Below are positions 34,000 to 44,539 of a DNA stretch of 64,000 nucleotides, piece by piece (the stretch's first letter is position 1; every line of letters begins with the position of its first letter). The translations under genes were made by a program, and so were the position numbers. The stretch is from Vandiemenella viatica (lineage: Eukaryota > Arthropoda > Insecta > Orthoptera > Morabidae). The DNA is taken from the NCBI GenBank assembly GCA_031002005.1, contig CM061920.1:49640610-49704609 (forward strand). Reading direction: 5' to 3'. The notes below the pieces were generated by a model, which did not search any database, was not told the origin of the DNA, and saw only the letters and a list, made by a program, of their open reading frames with translations.

Positions 34000-34551
34000 A
34001 AATCATTTAATCTTTCAATATTTTCTTTCTTCCACACTTAGGTGTTTTAACCAATTAATGAATTCCGTCTTATTTTGTGAAATATTTATTGGTATTATAA
34101 AAATATCGCCGTAAGAGATAACAACTGGTGCTGCTACTACCAGTACGACAACAATAGCGTAAATCTTCAATCATCCTCTATTCGACAGCCACACCGGTAG
34201 TAACCTAACATGTTTTTAGAATTCACGTCTTATGTTTAACAAGAGATTTAACCATGACAGGTATGTTTTATTGATATTCTTTGTCATGATTATTTACTAA
34301 CTTGTAGCTGCATTTCGATAGCTGTAACGGTATTCTGTCTTGCCCGTAGCGACTTTCAGTCTTTCCTAGTTGGCAACACTGTGCGCAGTATGAGCCGAGT
34401 GTTTATAGGAGGCTTCACAGATTTAGGGGTATTTCGCCTCCACTCTATTCCTTCCTCCATAATCCTGACGTCTGTGGATCCCGCTGTTGATGAAATGTTG
34501 CAGTTTGGTATTTGACTGTTTTGTAATTCAATGACAATTAGACCCGTTTCA
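34000..34551. other. No gene recognised
   Basis: Stretch between the hAT coding end and the MITE at 34560. It may hold the hAT 3' terminus, but no terminal repeat could be matched. Confidence 0.35.
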
Positions 34552-34559
34552 GACGTGAC

Positions 34560-34967
34560 CAGTGGCGTAGCTAGGTCAACAAGGGCCCCGGTGCAAAAAA
34601 AAATTATTTTGGGCCCTCAGGCCAGACAGGCGACCTTTTTTTTGGTTCGTGTGCTGGTATAGGCCCCCTGAGCTGAGGATGGGGCCCTTGAGTTGCCCTT
34701 AGGGGCCCCGTGAGCAGTGGTGGGGGGCCCCCCTGAGCAGCGAGGGCCCTTAGTGAGGGTCTTCCTGTGTTTCAGGGGCCCCTTTAGACGACGGTAGAGC
34801 TAAAAAAAAAGGTCGCCAGTTTGTCGAGAGGGCTCGTGGGCCCTCTAAACTGCGCTTGGGGGCCCCAGAGATGCGCTTTGGGGCCCCTTGGGGTATGCTT
34901 GGGGGCCCCCTGAGCGTGAGGGCCCCGGTGCACTGCATCGCCTAGCCCCATAGTAGCTACGCCCCTG
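34560..34967. mobile_element. hAT MITE, 408 bp, GGGGCCCC-rich
   Basis: Ends CAGTGGCGTAGCTAGG and, inward from the right, CAGGGGCGTAGCTACT. A perfect 8-bp duplication GACGTGAC (34552-34559 and 34968-34975) flanks it. The interior repeats GGGGCCC/GGGCCCC words every 20-40 bases. No coding. Confidence 0.93.
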
Positions 34968-35173
34968 GACGTGACGGTGTACCGACACTGATTTTGTCGT
35001 CACCTCTACCGGAATCAGACGCGGCCACTTAAGAGCCACTCGGTGGCCCTCTTCCCGCTTCTCTCACCGATAAAGAACTTGATTGTAGTAATTGATATTG
35101 GTACTAGTTTTATTCAGAATGTCGGAACCTGCGTAGTTGGCTGCGACAATGTCCATTTTAAATAACCTCTAAA

Positions 35174-35366
35174 CAGGGCCGCATTTAAGCATAGGCTACA
35201 TAGGCTGTAGCCTAGGGGCCCGCACCACAAAGAGGGGCCCCTCACCACCCACAACCCTCACATTTTTTAGGTCGAATTTCGAAATTTAAGAATCCAGCCA
35301 CTGCCAACAGGGGGCCCCGCACCAAATGTATAGCCTAGGGGCCCACAGAGCCTAAATGCGGCCCTG
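35174..35366. mobile_element. hAT MITE, 193 bp
   Basis: Ends CAGGGCCGCATTTAAGC and, inward, CAGGGCCGCATTTAGGC. Perfect 8-bp duplication CCTCTAAA (35166-35173, 35367-35374). TAGCCTAGGGGCCC occurs twice inside in the same orientation. Confidence 0.93.
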
Positions 35367-35608
35367 CCTCTAAAGTTAGAAAAGGAAAAGAACTTTGTGG
35401 ATTCATGCAGTATGGACTAAGAGATTAGAAAGTGAGGCATTTTATAGGTTGTTTAACGACGTTGTGGCAGATATTAGAAAGTTCTTCAATTATTTCTGGG
35501 TGTCATAGTTGACATTTCAGCTACTACATGAATGAATTTATTTTGGATTTAAATACCATGACGTCAACATGAAACATGTATCCCAGGGACTGAGAAATTG
35601 GCTGTAAC

Positions 35609-35845
35609 CAGTGGCGGATCCAGGGGGGGAGGCTAGGCGGCTGAAGCCCCCCCCCCAAAAGCACCAAGGTCACCACCAACGACATGGATTTTTGAGACTT
35701 TTTTTTTTTTTTGCTCTACTGTTTGTATGTGGGCGGCAATCTGGAATACTGAGATTTCTGTCGGCACCCCCTCCTCGCCCAGTCAAGCCCACCTAAACCA
35801 AATCCTAGCCCCCCCCCCCAAACCAAAATCCTGGATCCGCCACTG
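35609..35845. mobile_element. hAT MITE, 237 bp (CAGTGGCGGATCCAGG family, copy 1)
   Basis: Both ends read CAGTGGCGGATCCAGG inward. Perfect 8-bp duplication GCTGTAAC (35601-35608, 35846-35853). C-rich and G-rich interior runs. Sister copy at 40835-41113. Confidence 0.95.
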
Positions 35846-35853
35846 GCTGTAAC

Positions 35854-37800
35854 CATCAAGTAATAAAAAGTTGTTCTTGCTTTTATAGAATTTATTACAA
35901 TGGCAAAAATTTGGAATAAATGTGCATGACTATATAACATTAACACATTACATTTAAAAAGATTCATTGGTCATAAGTAAGAGCAGACTTAAGTCATCAG
36001 ATGGAAGTAGAGATGTAAAAGAATAACTAAAGGAACTCAAAGATTCATTTGCAGATTTTTTTTTTAAATAGGGTTAGGCAGTATTCCATGGCATTTTTTT
36101 TTTTTTACAGAATTACTAGTGTTTTGTGGAAAGAAATTGTAAAACTTCAAATTTACATATAACAAAAAAATTATTGTAAAATTTATTGCAAAATTTTACT
36201 TACTTTTCTTTTTCTTTTATTCATCTGGCAGTTCCTTGAATCTGGGCACCACGAAACAAAATATTTCATCTATTTTCTGTTGAACTGTTCAGTATCAAAG
36301 CATTCCATTATTTCAATGTTGAATCAAGAGCCACTGGTGTCTCACTTGAATGCTTTAATAGAATTGATTGTTAGCTAGGTGGCCGGGACACGAGGCAATT
36401 TCTGAATGGCTAATGGGGAAAGCAAATTTCAGATGATGTGATTGCCAATGCGATATTATATTGTGCACGCCCGCTTACGGCGGCCCTGTGTGCACATATG
36501 GTTGCCATTGAAATGAGAAAGGATTTCCTGTGCCAGCAGGCTTACACGTACAACTAAACCTTTTTGTGAGTGAGTGACGGTTTGTTCCTTCGGGTCAGAT
36601 TGAGGAATTCAATAGTTTTAAATCTTGACCTGACATCTTGGACCATTTTTCAAAAAACTGCATGTAACTCGGTCCCGTAGACTTTTAGTCTACAGAGGAC
36701 ACACACATAAACATTGTCTTTTAAATGTATATAGATTGTCTGAATACCTTCCCTTCCTCTCTGTTTTCTAACGTGATCACATAAATTTCTAGATGTGGAA
36801 CTCATCGGCTTCCTACACCAATAGTATTCTTCATAAACCTATCTTTGGTTTCCTTCTTTGCAGTTATTACTTCCTTGTTTAGATTTTTCCTGACTTAACT
36901 CTATTGTGTTCTGTTCCTAACATTCCTTTTAATCTCCCAACATCCCTATTATTATATGTAGGTTCCGTACTATTCTTTATTTCTTGTTTTGGTATAAACA
37001 TTTCTTCTCCCATTCTTAACTTGTTGAACTGTTCCCACTTCGACTCATGGTATGTGTGCCTTCCTTCCACATACGGAACCTTTCCCTCAAATATCTCTTC
37101 AATTCTGAAATAAATGTATTTTATATTTGCACCTATTACCACATCCAATTTTGCCCAATGGTTTACTAAGCTCTCTAATATTCATCAAGAACTGCTTCAT
37201 GATCACTTGTTCCTTCAGTTACTTGAGACCTCAAAAGTTTATCATCATGATTTACTACAAATATATCCATCAAGTTGGGTCTCTGCACTACCACTTGTGT
37301 GAAGCCTCCTTCCCTTACTAAGGTATTTGCAATTTTTTGTTTCTTGTGTTAATAATCTGATTTCCTTCCCAGATGACATTTCATAAATTTAAATCCCTAC
37401 CAATAATGATTATTCTACACTCTCCTCTAAACTTGAAATGTTTATTTAGTTTCTCTTAAACAGCCTCAACAGCCTAATTTTTTCTTTGACTCCCTAGATA
37501 TCTTCTCCCTCTATCATTGTGCTGTAACTGTCCAGGAAAACCTTTACTCTCATACTCCCTACCTGACAGCCCACATTGCGCTGTTGAAGGGTTTAAGTTT
37601 CATATTCTTTTTTTTTTATTCTTTTTATTTTTTTATTATTTTTTTAAGTGTTTCTGCATCTTGTCATCACCTGTGGTAAGCAATGGTTCCTCTCTTTCAT
37701 TATCTTGGTTGTATTTTGAGTTATATCTAGCGATTCAGTGCCTGTCATATTTATGCAGATGACAATTTAATGAAAGTGAGTACCTAGTGAGAAAATACCT
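35854..37800. other. No gene recognised
   Basis: AT-rich sequence with poly-T runs (36057, 36095, 37609-37640). Open frames on both strands (for example 36879-37148 minus, 89 codons) match no family I know. May include distal 3' flank of the minus-strand TTC36 gene. Confidence 0.4.
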
Positions 37801-37802
37801 TC

Positions 37803-37808
37803 TTTATT
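37803..37808 (-). promoter_or_regulatory. Possible TTC36 polyadenylation signal (AATAAA)
   Basis: First clear AATAAA on the minus strand downstream of the TTC36 stop, about 300 bases away. Confidence 0.3.
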
Positions 37809-38112
37809 ATAAATGTATATAAATTGGATGTTTCATGCTTTAAGCACATTGAAACACATGTTTAAAAATCTTAAAATATATGATACATACTGTCACTTTC
37901 AGATAAAAAGTTTTCTTTAGAATGTAACAACTTTTGTAATGTTAAACTATTTTTATCAAACATTAACCAAGATGTTTCTTACAAATATTCATTCATCAAT
38001 TTTAACCTAATAGAGTACATCAGTTACTGATAAAGTGTAACGTCCCTATACCTTCACCTTCTATATATTGAATATTAGGATCCTATTTTGTATTTACTGA
38101 GTTTTTTTAACT

Positions 38113-38369
38113 TTACATTTCTTGAGTATGTAGCTTCTGTATGACATCATGTAGCATCTGATTACACAAAGCTGCATAAGGATTCAATTCCACAAGCTGT
38201 TGCTTAGCAAATTTGCTTCCCAGCTTTGCAGCAGCCTGAAAGTCCTGTTTTGCTAAATCATTTTGGCCCTGCAGGCGATTTAAGATGCCCCTCTGACAAA
38301 ATGCTTGACAAGCAGATCTGCCCACACCATTGCTCAACTGGATAGCCATGTTTAAATCTTGAGTAGCCT
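38113..38369 (-). CDS. TTC36: TTC36-like protein, terminal exon
   Basis: On the minus strand an acceptor (CTATTCCAG, AG at 38371-38370) opens the exon, two bases complete a codon, and the frame runs to a TGA/TAA-type stop at 38113-38115. It encodes EATQDLNMAIQLS, RSACQAFCQRGIL, QNDLAKQDFQAAAKLGSKFA and QQLVELNPYAALCNQML, the last being the highly conserved C-terminal signature of tetratricopeptide repeat protein 36. TPR helices serve protein binding; vertebrate TTC36 (HBP21) is linked to HSP70 binding and tyrosine metabolism, but insect roles are little known. The exon has no stop or frameshift and looks functional. The family assignment rests on recalled similarity. Confidence 0.9.
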
Positions 38370-38460
38370 CTGGAATAGATAACATTATTGTACCTGTGAG
38401 CTTACATTTCTTTCATTATTTGTTCTACAGCTACAGCTATACCCATGTAAAGTTTCATAC

Positions 38461-38652
38461 CTGATATATTCCCTTTAAGTCTATGAGCCTGTGCTCTGTT
38501 GTTGTAGCCTGAAGGTCGTTGTGGTGCTAATTTTATGGCTTCACTCAGTAGAGAAATTGCTTCATCAATGTTTTCAGCTTCAGCTAGAGTTACTGCTTCT
38601 TTTTCTAACTGTTTAGCTGTGTTAACTTGAGGATTATCATCATCTTCAGCAT
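38461..38652 (-). CDS. TTC36: TTC36-like protein, middle exon (TPR 1)
   Basis: The acceptor (TTTTTAAG) ends at 38653 and the donor is CAG/GTATGA with GT at 38460-38459. The 192-base exon has two bases at the start and one at the end that fit the next exon's phase, joining ...NIS-EATQDL. It encodes an acidic linker (AEDDDNPQV) and a TPR: AKQLEKEAVTLAEAENIDEA then AISLLSEAIKLAP and GYNNRAQAHRLKGNIS, the family's AYNNRAQ.RRLQG block. Intron 2 is only 91 bases (38370-38460). The first exon, which should carry the start and an IFNP-like segment, was not found in 38653-39414. A large hAT insertion at 39423-44531 lies in the presumed first intron or upstream region. Confidence 0.9.
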
Positions 38653-39414
38653 CTTAAAAATGCAATAGAAAGTTATTAATGTGCAAAGTAATTGCTTCTT
38701 CACAATATATTAATTATGGTAGCAACACAATAAAATAGCATATGAAAAAATTATAAGAAAAGTAAATTTAAACAATAGAAGAGGTACACCCTTCACTTAA
38801 TTACAGCTGAAGACAGGACAATGAAGACACAAAAGCAGATATACATAATATTTTGGGTGACCATTTATTCATCTAACAGAGTAAATGATTGGGTTGTTGT
38901 TTGTTGTAGCTAATAACAGAATGAAGTTAGGGTAGGTGGTACAGAGAAGCTTGAAAACATGAATTGTAGGTTTAGGCAGTATGGAAGATTAGAATAAGAA
39001 AGTAATAAAAATTAATGAACAGGAGACAAAAAATTGGTTTTAAGATAATGGTTCGCTAGAAGATAAAGTTGGAGAGTGGCTTCGAAATTTCACATCAGAA
39101 TAACGTTCCTTGCTGGTGGGAGGGTCGAGAAATTTTTATACAGTTTCATGATTTATGTCTATTTGGTTCTTGTTAATACAAACTTATAAATTATTACAAT
39201 CAAGAAGTCTTTGTATGCTGAAAAACATGTTAGTATATGCCTAGGATCTGTTTTTATTCTGTTTGAGCGACATTGAGCTAATATTAGCAGTTTTGACTTA
39301 TTTCCGGCATGCCAATAAATGCTCTTGTTTTGAAATCCTTACCATCAAAGCTTGAATTCAAGTTTAGAAGAATTCATCATCATCATTGTCAAATGGTTTC
39401 ATACAGTTAAAATA
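38653..39414. other. Presumed TTC36 intron 1, no exon found
   Basis: A good minus-strand donor (GATG/GTAAGG) lies at 39352, but its frame into the next exon is closed by TGA 30-odd bases upstream, so exon 1 is not called here. Confidence 0.4.
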
Positions 39415-40834
39415 GTGGTTAGCAGTGGCGTAACTAGGGGGTGGTGGGGACGGTCCGCCCCGGGTGTCACCCGTTTACCCGTTTAGGGGTGACACCCGTA
39501 TTTCGAAAATAGTAATTGAAATTAGTGTGACCCAAAAAAAAATTTTTTATAGACTTCTTTATCCTTTGGTGTCGAAACACTTCTACTTTTATTGTTTTGA
39601 ATATTTGCTTTTAAGTTGATGTAGCGATTTTTCAAATGCGATACCAGGGGACTCTTTCGTTACAATAGAGTATAATTAGTTAATTACTGGCAACACTGTG
39701 CGCTTACAAAGACAGCATCACTCTGTAGCTCCAACAATCACAGGAGATCGTTATGCTTGCCGTACGTCACTGTTGTTTAGTTTGTTACAAGCGGCGGTGT
39801 ATATAATGTTAGCGAGGAAGTTTTAAAATTAAAGGATTTATATCTAAAATTGCTAAAATCATGGTAATTAGACAGTTAAATTGTAAATCCCCGAAATTAT
39901 TTAAAGAAAAATGAAAAAAAGCAGCCTAGCGTATTATTACTATTACTTTGCGATTCACTAAAAGTGGGTGGCGGAGGATTCATTTTACCAATTCTAATGT
40001 AGTAATACGTGTAATCTAGGCTTCCACTTCCACTTCCATTGTCCGATCATCAATTAAATTCAGACATTTTAAGCGTGGCATGAAATTATTTTTTTTTTAA
40101 TTGTTTTGCTTAATTAGAAATCCATTAGCTTTCATGCTCAGAGTCACATGTGCCCTTGAAGTATTTTCTAGTAATGTTTTAATTTATTTTCTGACAGATC
40201 CATGTTGGATAAATTTAGTACATTTCGCGTTATCAGATTTACACTACGCGTACCTACATATTGTCGACACTGCACCTATACTAGACATGAAGTCGCATCG
40301 CGTTGGAATTTATGCAAACAAGATGATTCAGAAAACTGTGCATTAAACTAACAATACTGTCAGGTTTAAAGTCAATCCGAACGGGTCGTGATCGTTTAAG
40401 GTATTGTCTCTCGTTGGTAATCAGTTTTTGTAGAGCATGTGTTTAAAACAGTCGGAACCGCTTATCTTGCTAGCGAAATCGTAACATAAGAACTTAAATT
40501 GTATGTTCATGTAAGTTTGCTATGCTTTTTGCTGATCGAGAATATGCAAATATGGTCGCGATGAAATAAATAAGCGTATAATTCTCTAAGAATTTTCCAT
40601 AATAAATTTGAAGAAGAACAAAATTTCTATTATGAGTAACCTCACTGTCGAATACAGGTACCTAAATTCTTGCGGGTTCCTTAAATCGACAGGGATGTCG
40701 AACTTCTGTTCCTCAACCAAATTTAGCTTTAATCATAAACTGAACGATCATTGGAGCCGTTTACAACAATTTTATTTACATGCTACAGAGTGGCGCTAGA
40801 AATCTAAAATTTACTACTTGGAGATGGTCTTCGA

Positions 40835-41113
40835 CAGTGGCGGATCCAGGAGAGGAGGTTGGGGGCTCAAGCTCACCCCCCCACCCCCGAAAAGTATTTA
40901 GGTCCACCCCCGACATTGGTAATTTTTTAAATTTGAAAACTTTTTTGTTTATAGTTCTACTGATCTTTTAAGGGTGGCATGACTATAAAAGCCTACCCTT
41001 ACCCGACCCAAGCCCCCGTCCCCCCCCCAAACGAAATGCACACAAGCCTCCCCCCAAACCAAAATCCGCTCAAGCCACCCTCCCCCCAAACCAAAATCCT
41101 GGATCCGCCACTG
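40835..41113. mobile_element. hAT MITE, 279 bp (CAGTGGCGGATCCAGG family, copy 2)
   Basis: Same ends as 35609-35845 and a perfect 8-bp duplication GTCTTCGA (40827-40834, 41114-41121). Interior C-rich tracts are longer than in the sister copy. Confidence 0.95.
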
Positions 41114-41379
41114 GTCTTCGATACATACAATGTCATATTTAGGAGTTTGTAGCTACGTATGTCTTAGGCGGGTAATAAAATACTTCACTCGTTAAATACT
41201 TCGTGTAAAGACGGCAGATATCGCAAAGACATGTTCTTATATTATGTTACTTGTATTTTTTTTAAAAAATTACGTTGTTTTTATATTTTATTTATTCTTT
41301 TAATTTCATGAAGGATTTTAATATGGAATTGCTTCTCTGACTATACTGTAACGAATTTTCTTAAATTTATAGTGGAATT

Positions 41380-42420
41380 TTAAGGTCGCCCCATAGTTGC
41401 ACTGGAGGAAATTAAAAACTCCACACGCATACAGGAATGGTAAAATTTTAGGAAATTTGTAAGATATATTCAGGGGCATACCCAGAAGAAATGATAACAA
41501 ATGGAAATGGATCAGGAGTTTATTACCATTAGATACAATTGTCAGTGAGAAATGCACCCACCTTGAGCACCAATAAATTCGTGGATCCTTGCCACCATTG
41601 AATCGATAAGTGCTCGGTTATCTTCTTGGGGTATGTCTCTCTACGCCTGCATGTCTTTTGCAGTCAGTTGTTGCACAGTTTGTGCTGGGTGACCATGTGA
41701 TCTAATGTGTGTACTCCTGGCAGCCCAGACATGCTCTTTCGGGGACAAATCTGGGGACTGTGATCGTAAACCCTAGCAAGGCTTGTGTTGTAATGGCCAC
41801 AGTATGAAGACGGAAATTATGTTGTTGGAAGATGCGATTTGGATGGTGAACATGTAGGGTATCACAATAAAATGCAGCACCACGACCACAAAGTGGTGGG
41901 CTGTCATTGTGCCTTCAACAACAGCCAACTCAGTCATGCTGTTGAAACTGACTGCCGCCAAAACATGACACCAGTGGCTGCACTTGTGTGACGTTCTGAA
42001 ATCATATCAAGTAAGCCGTTTCTCTGCTATGGCTGTGAACATATAGTCGATTATCACTGTGTACGCCTCGTCTACGTCATTGGGACTGGGGACAAGGAAC
42101 GGGAAGGAATTCGGCCATGGCCTTTATGAAGGAAGCATCCCGGCATTCTCCTGGAAGTGATTTGGGGTAACCATGGAAAACCCAAATCTAGATGCCCGGA
42201 CGGCGATTCGAACCGCCGTCGTCCCGAATACGAGGCCAGAGCGCTAACCGCTCATCCACCACACTCGGTATATATGAGATTGCACTATGGTCAATCCTTC
42301 TGGAGATTTCACGATATGAAGCTCCGTTTTAAAACACGCCAATTCTCCGATCTCTTTCACAATTAGACATTTGGATGTAAACGGTTGTCACTCTTTGCCT
42401 TGGCAAGTGTCATGTTACAC
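41380..42420 (-). pseudogene. Tc1-like transposase, heavily degraded, split by a SINE
   Basis: Minus-strand words, in several frames, follow Tc1 order. YREISRRIDHSA (helix-turn-helix, about 42300) lies right of the SINE. Left of it come DVMFWRQSVSTA/VLAAVSFN-type sequence near 41950, then LRSQSPDLSPKEHVWAA around the third catalytic Asp (about 41720-41770), and DIPQEDNRALIDSMVARIHE and FIGAQGG at the C-terminus (about 41550-41640). Stops and shifts abound. Terminal repeats were not located. Confidence 0.7.
42085..42275 (-). mobile_element. tRNA-derived SINE (family 1), copy 2
   Basis: Matches 27240-27454 closely: GGAAGGAATTCGGCCATGG, GAAGGAAGCATCCCGGCATT, TGATTTGGGGTAACCATGG and the tRNA-like head with GGTTCGAAT on the minus strand. 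It lacks the A-rich tail. It splits a Tc1-like transposase between the HTH and the nuclease domain. Confidence 0.88.
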
Positions 42421-43351
42421 CACACTGTTCGCCACTTATATGCCAAAAAAAAAAATCACACACAGCAATTTACATAATAAATAGCCCCGTAATTCTCATA
42501 CTATTACATTTAAAACTTTAACTTTTAATCATTTAATACTCTTCATGTGGGGATACTTGGGGCCAAATTCAATTCATTTACCACAACACCGTCTGGGGGT
42601 TGGGATTTTAATTAGCGCCAGTTTGTTGCTACGTGTAAAGGTCGAGCTGTCTTTAGCCAATACTGGTCTGTACCGTCACCGCAACGACAGCCAGCCCTCG
42701 CGTCCGCACTTTTCCATAGCTCGTCCGTGTCCCTACCCGGTCTTAAGTCTCCTTTAACGTTTTCAAGCGATGGTTTCAGCGAATCAGTGTTGGGGATGAC
42801 AGGTAGGTTATAACCCTACTTAATTAACGAGTACTGTACTTTATCTTGCTCAGTTTTGGTGTGAAAGTACATTAGAATACTTTTTATCTGATTCACTGGT
42901 TGATCTTTTATGAACAAAAATAGTTTCCCAACGCGGTATTAACAAATTCGCCACACTGTACCGGAATGAAAGATTCTAGCGTGATTCAACGCAAACACAA
43001 TTAAATGTCAATCACTTTGCACTTGACGTGTTTGTTTTGTTTGAGGTTATTTTCGATTCAATGAACATTTTTTGTTAGTAAAGAACGAGATTACAACATA
43101 TTTCAATTTAAATATAGATCTTAAAGATTTTGTATAGTAAAAATAATAATTTCATGTTTCAAAGTTCTAGTCACAGAGTTTCTTATTGGGAAACTCTCTG
43201 TGCACCTACATCGTAGTCACCTAACTTGAAAAGGAGACCTACAAACTAACGTGAAATTCGAGCTACGGAGCGTCCTAGAATCTTCGTGTTAACAGATAAA
43301 AACTTTGCCAGAGGTAAATGTCAATTTTAAGGGTCGCAAAAATTACAGTTG

Positions 43352-43425
43352 AGGCCGTGATTTGAACCATAGCCTTCAGTACCAAAATCGCATGCAGTAA
43401 TCATTTGATTCGCCAGAGCGAATGT
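43352..43425 (-). other. tRNA-like segment (possible SINE head)
   Basis: On the minus strand GGTTCAAATCACGG matches a B box, with a plausible A-box side about 45 bases upstream. No cloverleaf could be drawn with confidence. Confidence 0.3.
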
Positions 43426-43867
43426 AAGTGTAATGAAAAATAAGTTTTCAAACATGATAAAATAATTTTTTTCCATACCATCTATTTTTGTTATTAAAAA
43501 ACACGAATCTACCTTTATGTGTTTGAATATATATTTTTCAGTACTTCTAGATTAGTCTTGTGACTGAGATGGTTACGGGTGCGATTCGGGTGTGGGAGGT
43601 CCCCGTTACAAATGCAGGTCTCGGCTCCAATTTTTGTGTGTCTTAAAATTGATCTTTAACTCTGGCAAAGCTTTGATTTTCTTATTGCGAAGATGACAGG
43701 ACTCTTCCTATATTTTACAAACATCTGATGAACATGAAAAAGAGGTTGATGAAAAAAAAGAAACTTATTTAAGTCAAACAATAACAGAAAACAACATTTG
43801 GTCGTTAAGGAAGGGAATTTTCCTAAATCCCTTCTTTACATTCGGTAGGCCGACACTGGCCCGCACC

Positions 43868-44058
43868 GTCAAAACATAAACCAGCTGGCCTCGGTAGCGT
43901 AGGGTTCGAGTCCGGCCGAGGGCATGGGTGTTTAGTGTTGTGTCTGTGAATGTCTTGTCCGTGTTATAGTGTCCTTGTGTCAATACTTGACAACAACAAA
44001 TCACTTTGAGCTGGCTGTATGGCCTAGTAGCCGAATGCCATAAAAAAATAAATAAAAA
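43868..44058 (+). mobile_element. tRNA-derived SINE (family 2)
   Basis: The head has GGCCTCGGTAGCGTAGG and GGTTCGAGTCC (B box) with the anticodon arm deleted. The body includes GGCATGGGTGTTTAGTGTTG. The tail is GCTGTATGGCC..GCCGAATGCCATAAAAAAATAAATAAAA. A close match of that tail ends the stretch 53910-54135. Confidence 0.7.
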
Positions 44059-44539
44059 AAAACATCCAATGCGGCCGAGTGTCGGACGACACGCCGTATC
44101 CTTTGGACAAACTTCGATCGTATGAGTGCCGACAGTAAGAAACGTGTCGGTGCGGTGACGGTGCGAGGCAGTATCGGGCAAGTAAGGCCCGATCTAAAAC
44201 CACTTTCAATCACTGGTGAGCAACATGTGGCTAAAATCTAGCCATATTGACTAGTGAACATGAGTAACTCAAATTGTTAACTTTAAAGATGTGATTTATG
44301 AATTTGCAGCTGTTAAAGCTAGAAAGAGGAGATTGTGTAAACAATTGTATTTTAGTTTATTTAACTGTTGTTAATATTACAATTTTTTAACAAACTATTG
44401 TTTTTTAATAACAATAAATGTTTATTTAATTATGTTTTATTAATATCATATTTTATTCTTACAAGATATTATATTTTACTTAACGTTGAATTTAAGTTTT
44501 CGTCGGGTTACACCACCGATATCCGCCACTGGTGGTTAG

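Larger units (their letters stand above)
39423..44531. mobile_element. Composite hAT-type insertion, 5.1 kb
   Basis: The left end is CAGTGGCGTAACTAGG; the right end read inward is CAGTGGCGGATATCGG. A perfect 8-bp duplication GTGGTTAG flanks the whole (39415-39422 and 44532-44539). Near the left end is a 12-bp hairpin (CGGGTGTCACCC / GGGTGACACCCG at 39461-39498). No hAT transposase was found inside. It contains a MITE (40835-41113), a dead Tc1-like gene (41380-42420) and two SINEs. Confidence 0.8.

Noticed and set aside
39352..39400. Possible TTC36 exon 1 with a strong minus-strand donor (GATG/GTAAGG) and several ATG codons
   Set aside because: In the phase needed to join the next exon, a TGA closes the frame about 30 bases upstream; the ATGs are in a different frame that also stops before the donor.
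43774..44181. 135-codon minus-strand frame
   Set aside because: It overlaps a SINE read in the opposite sense and shows no domain.
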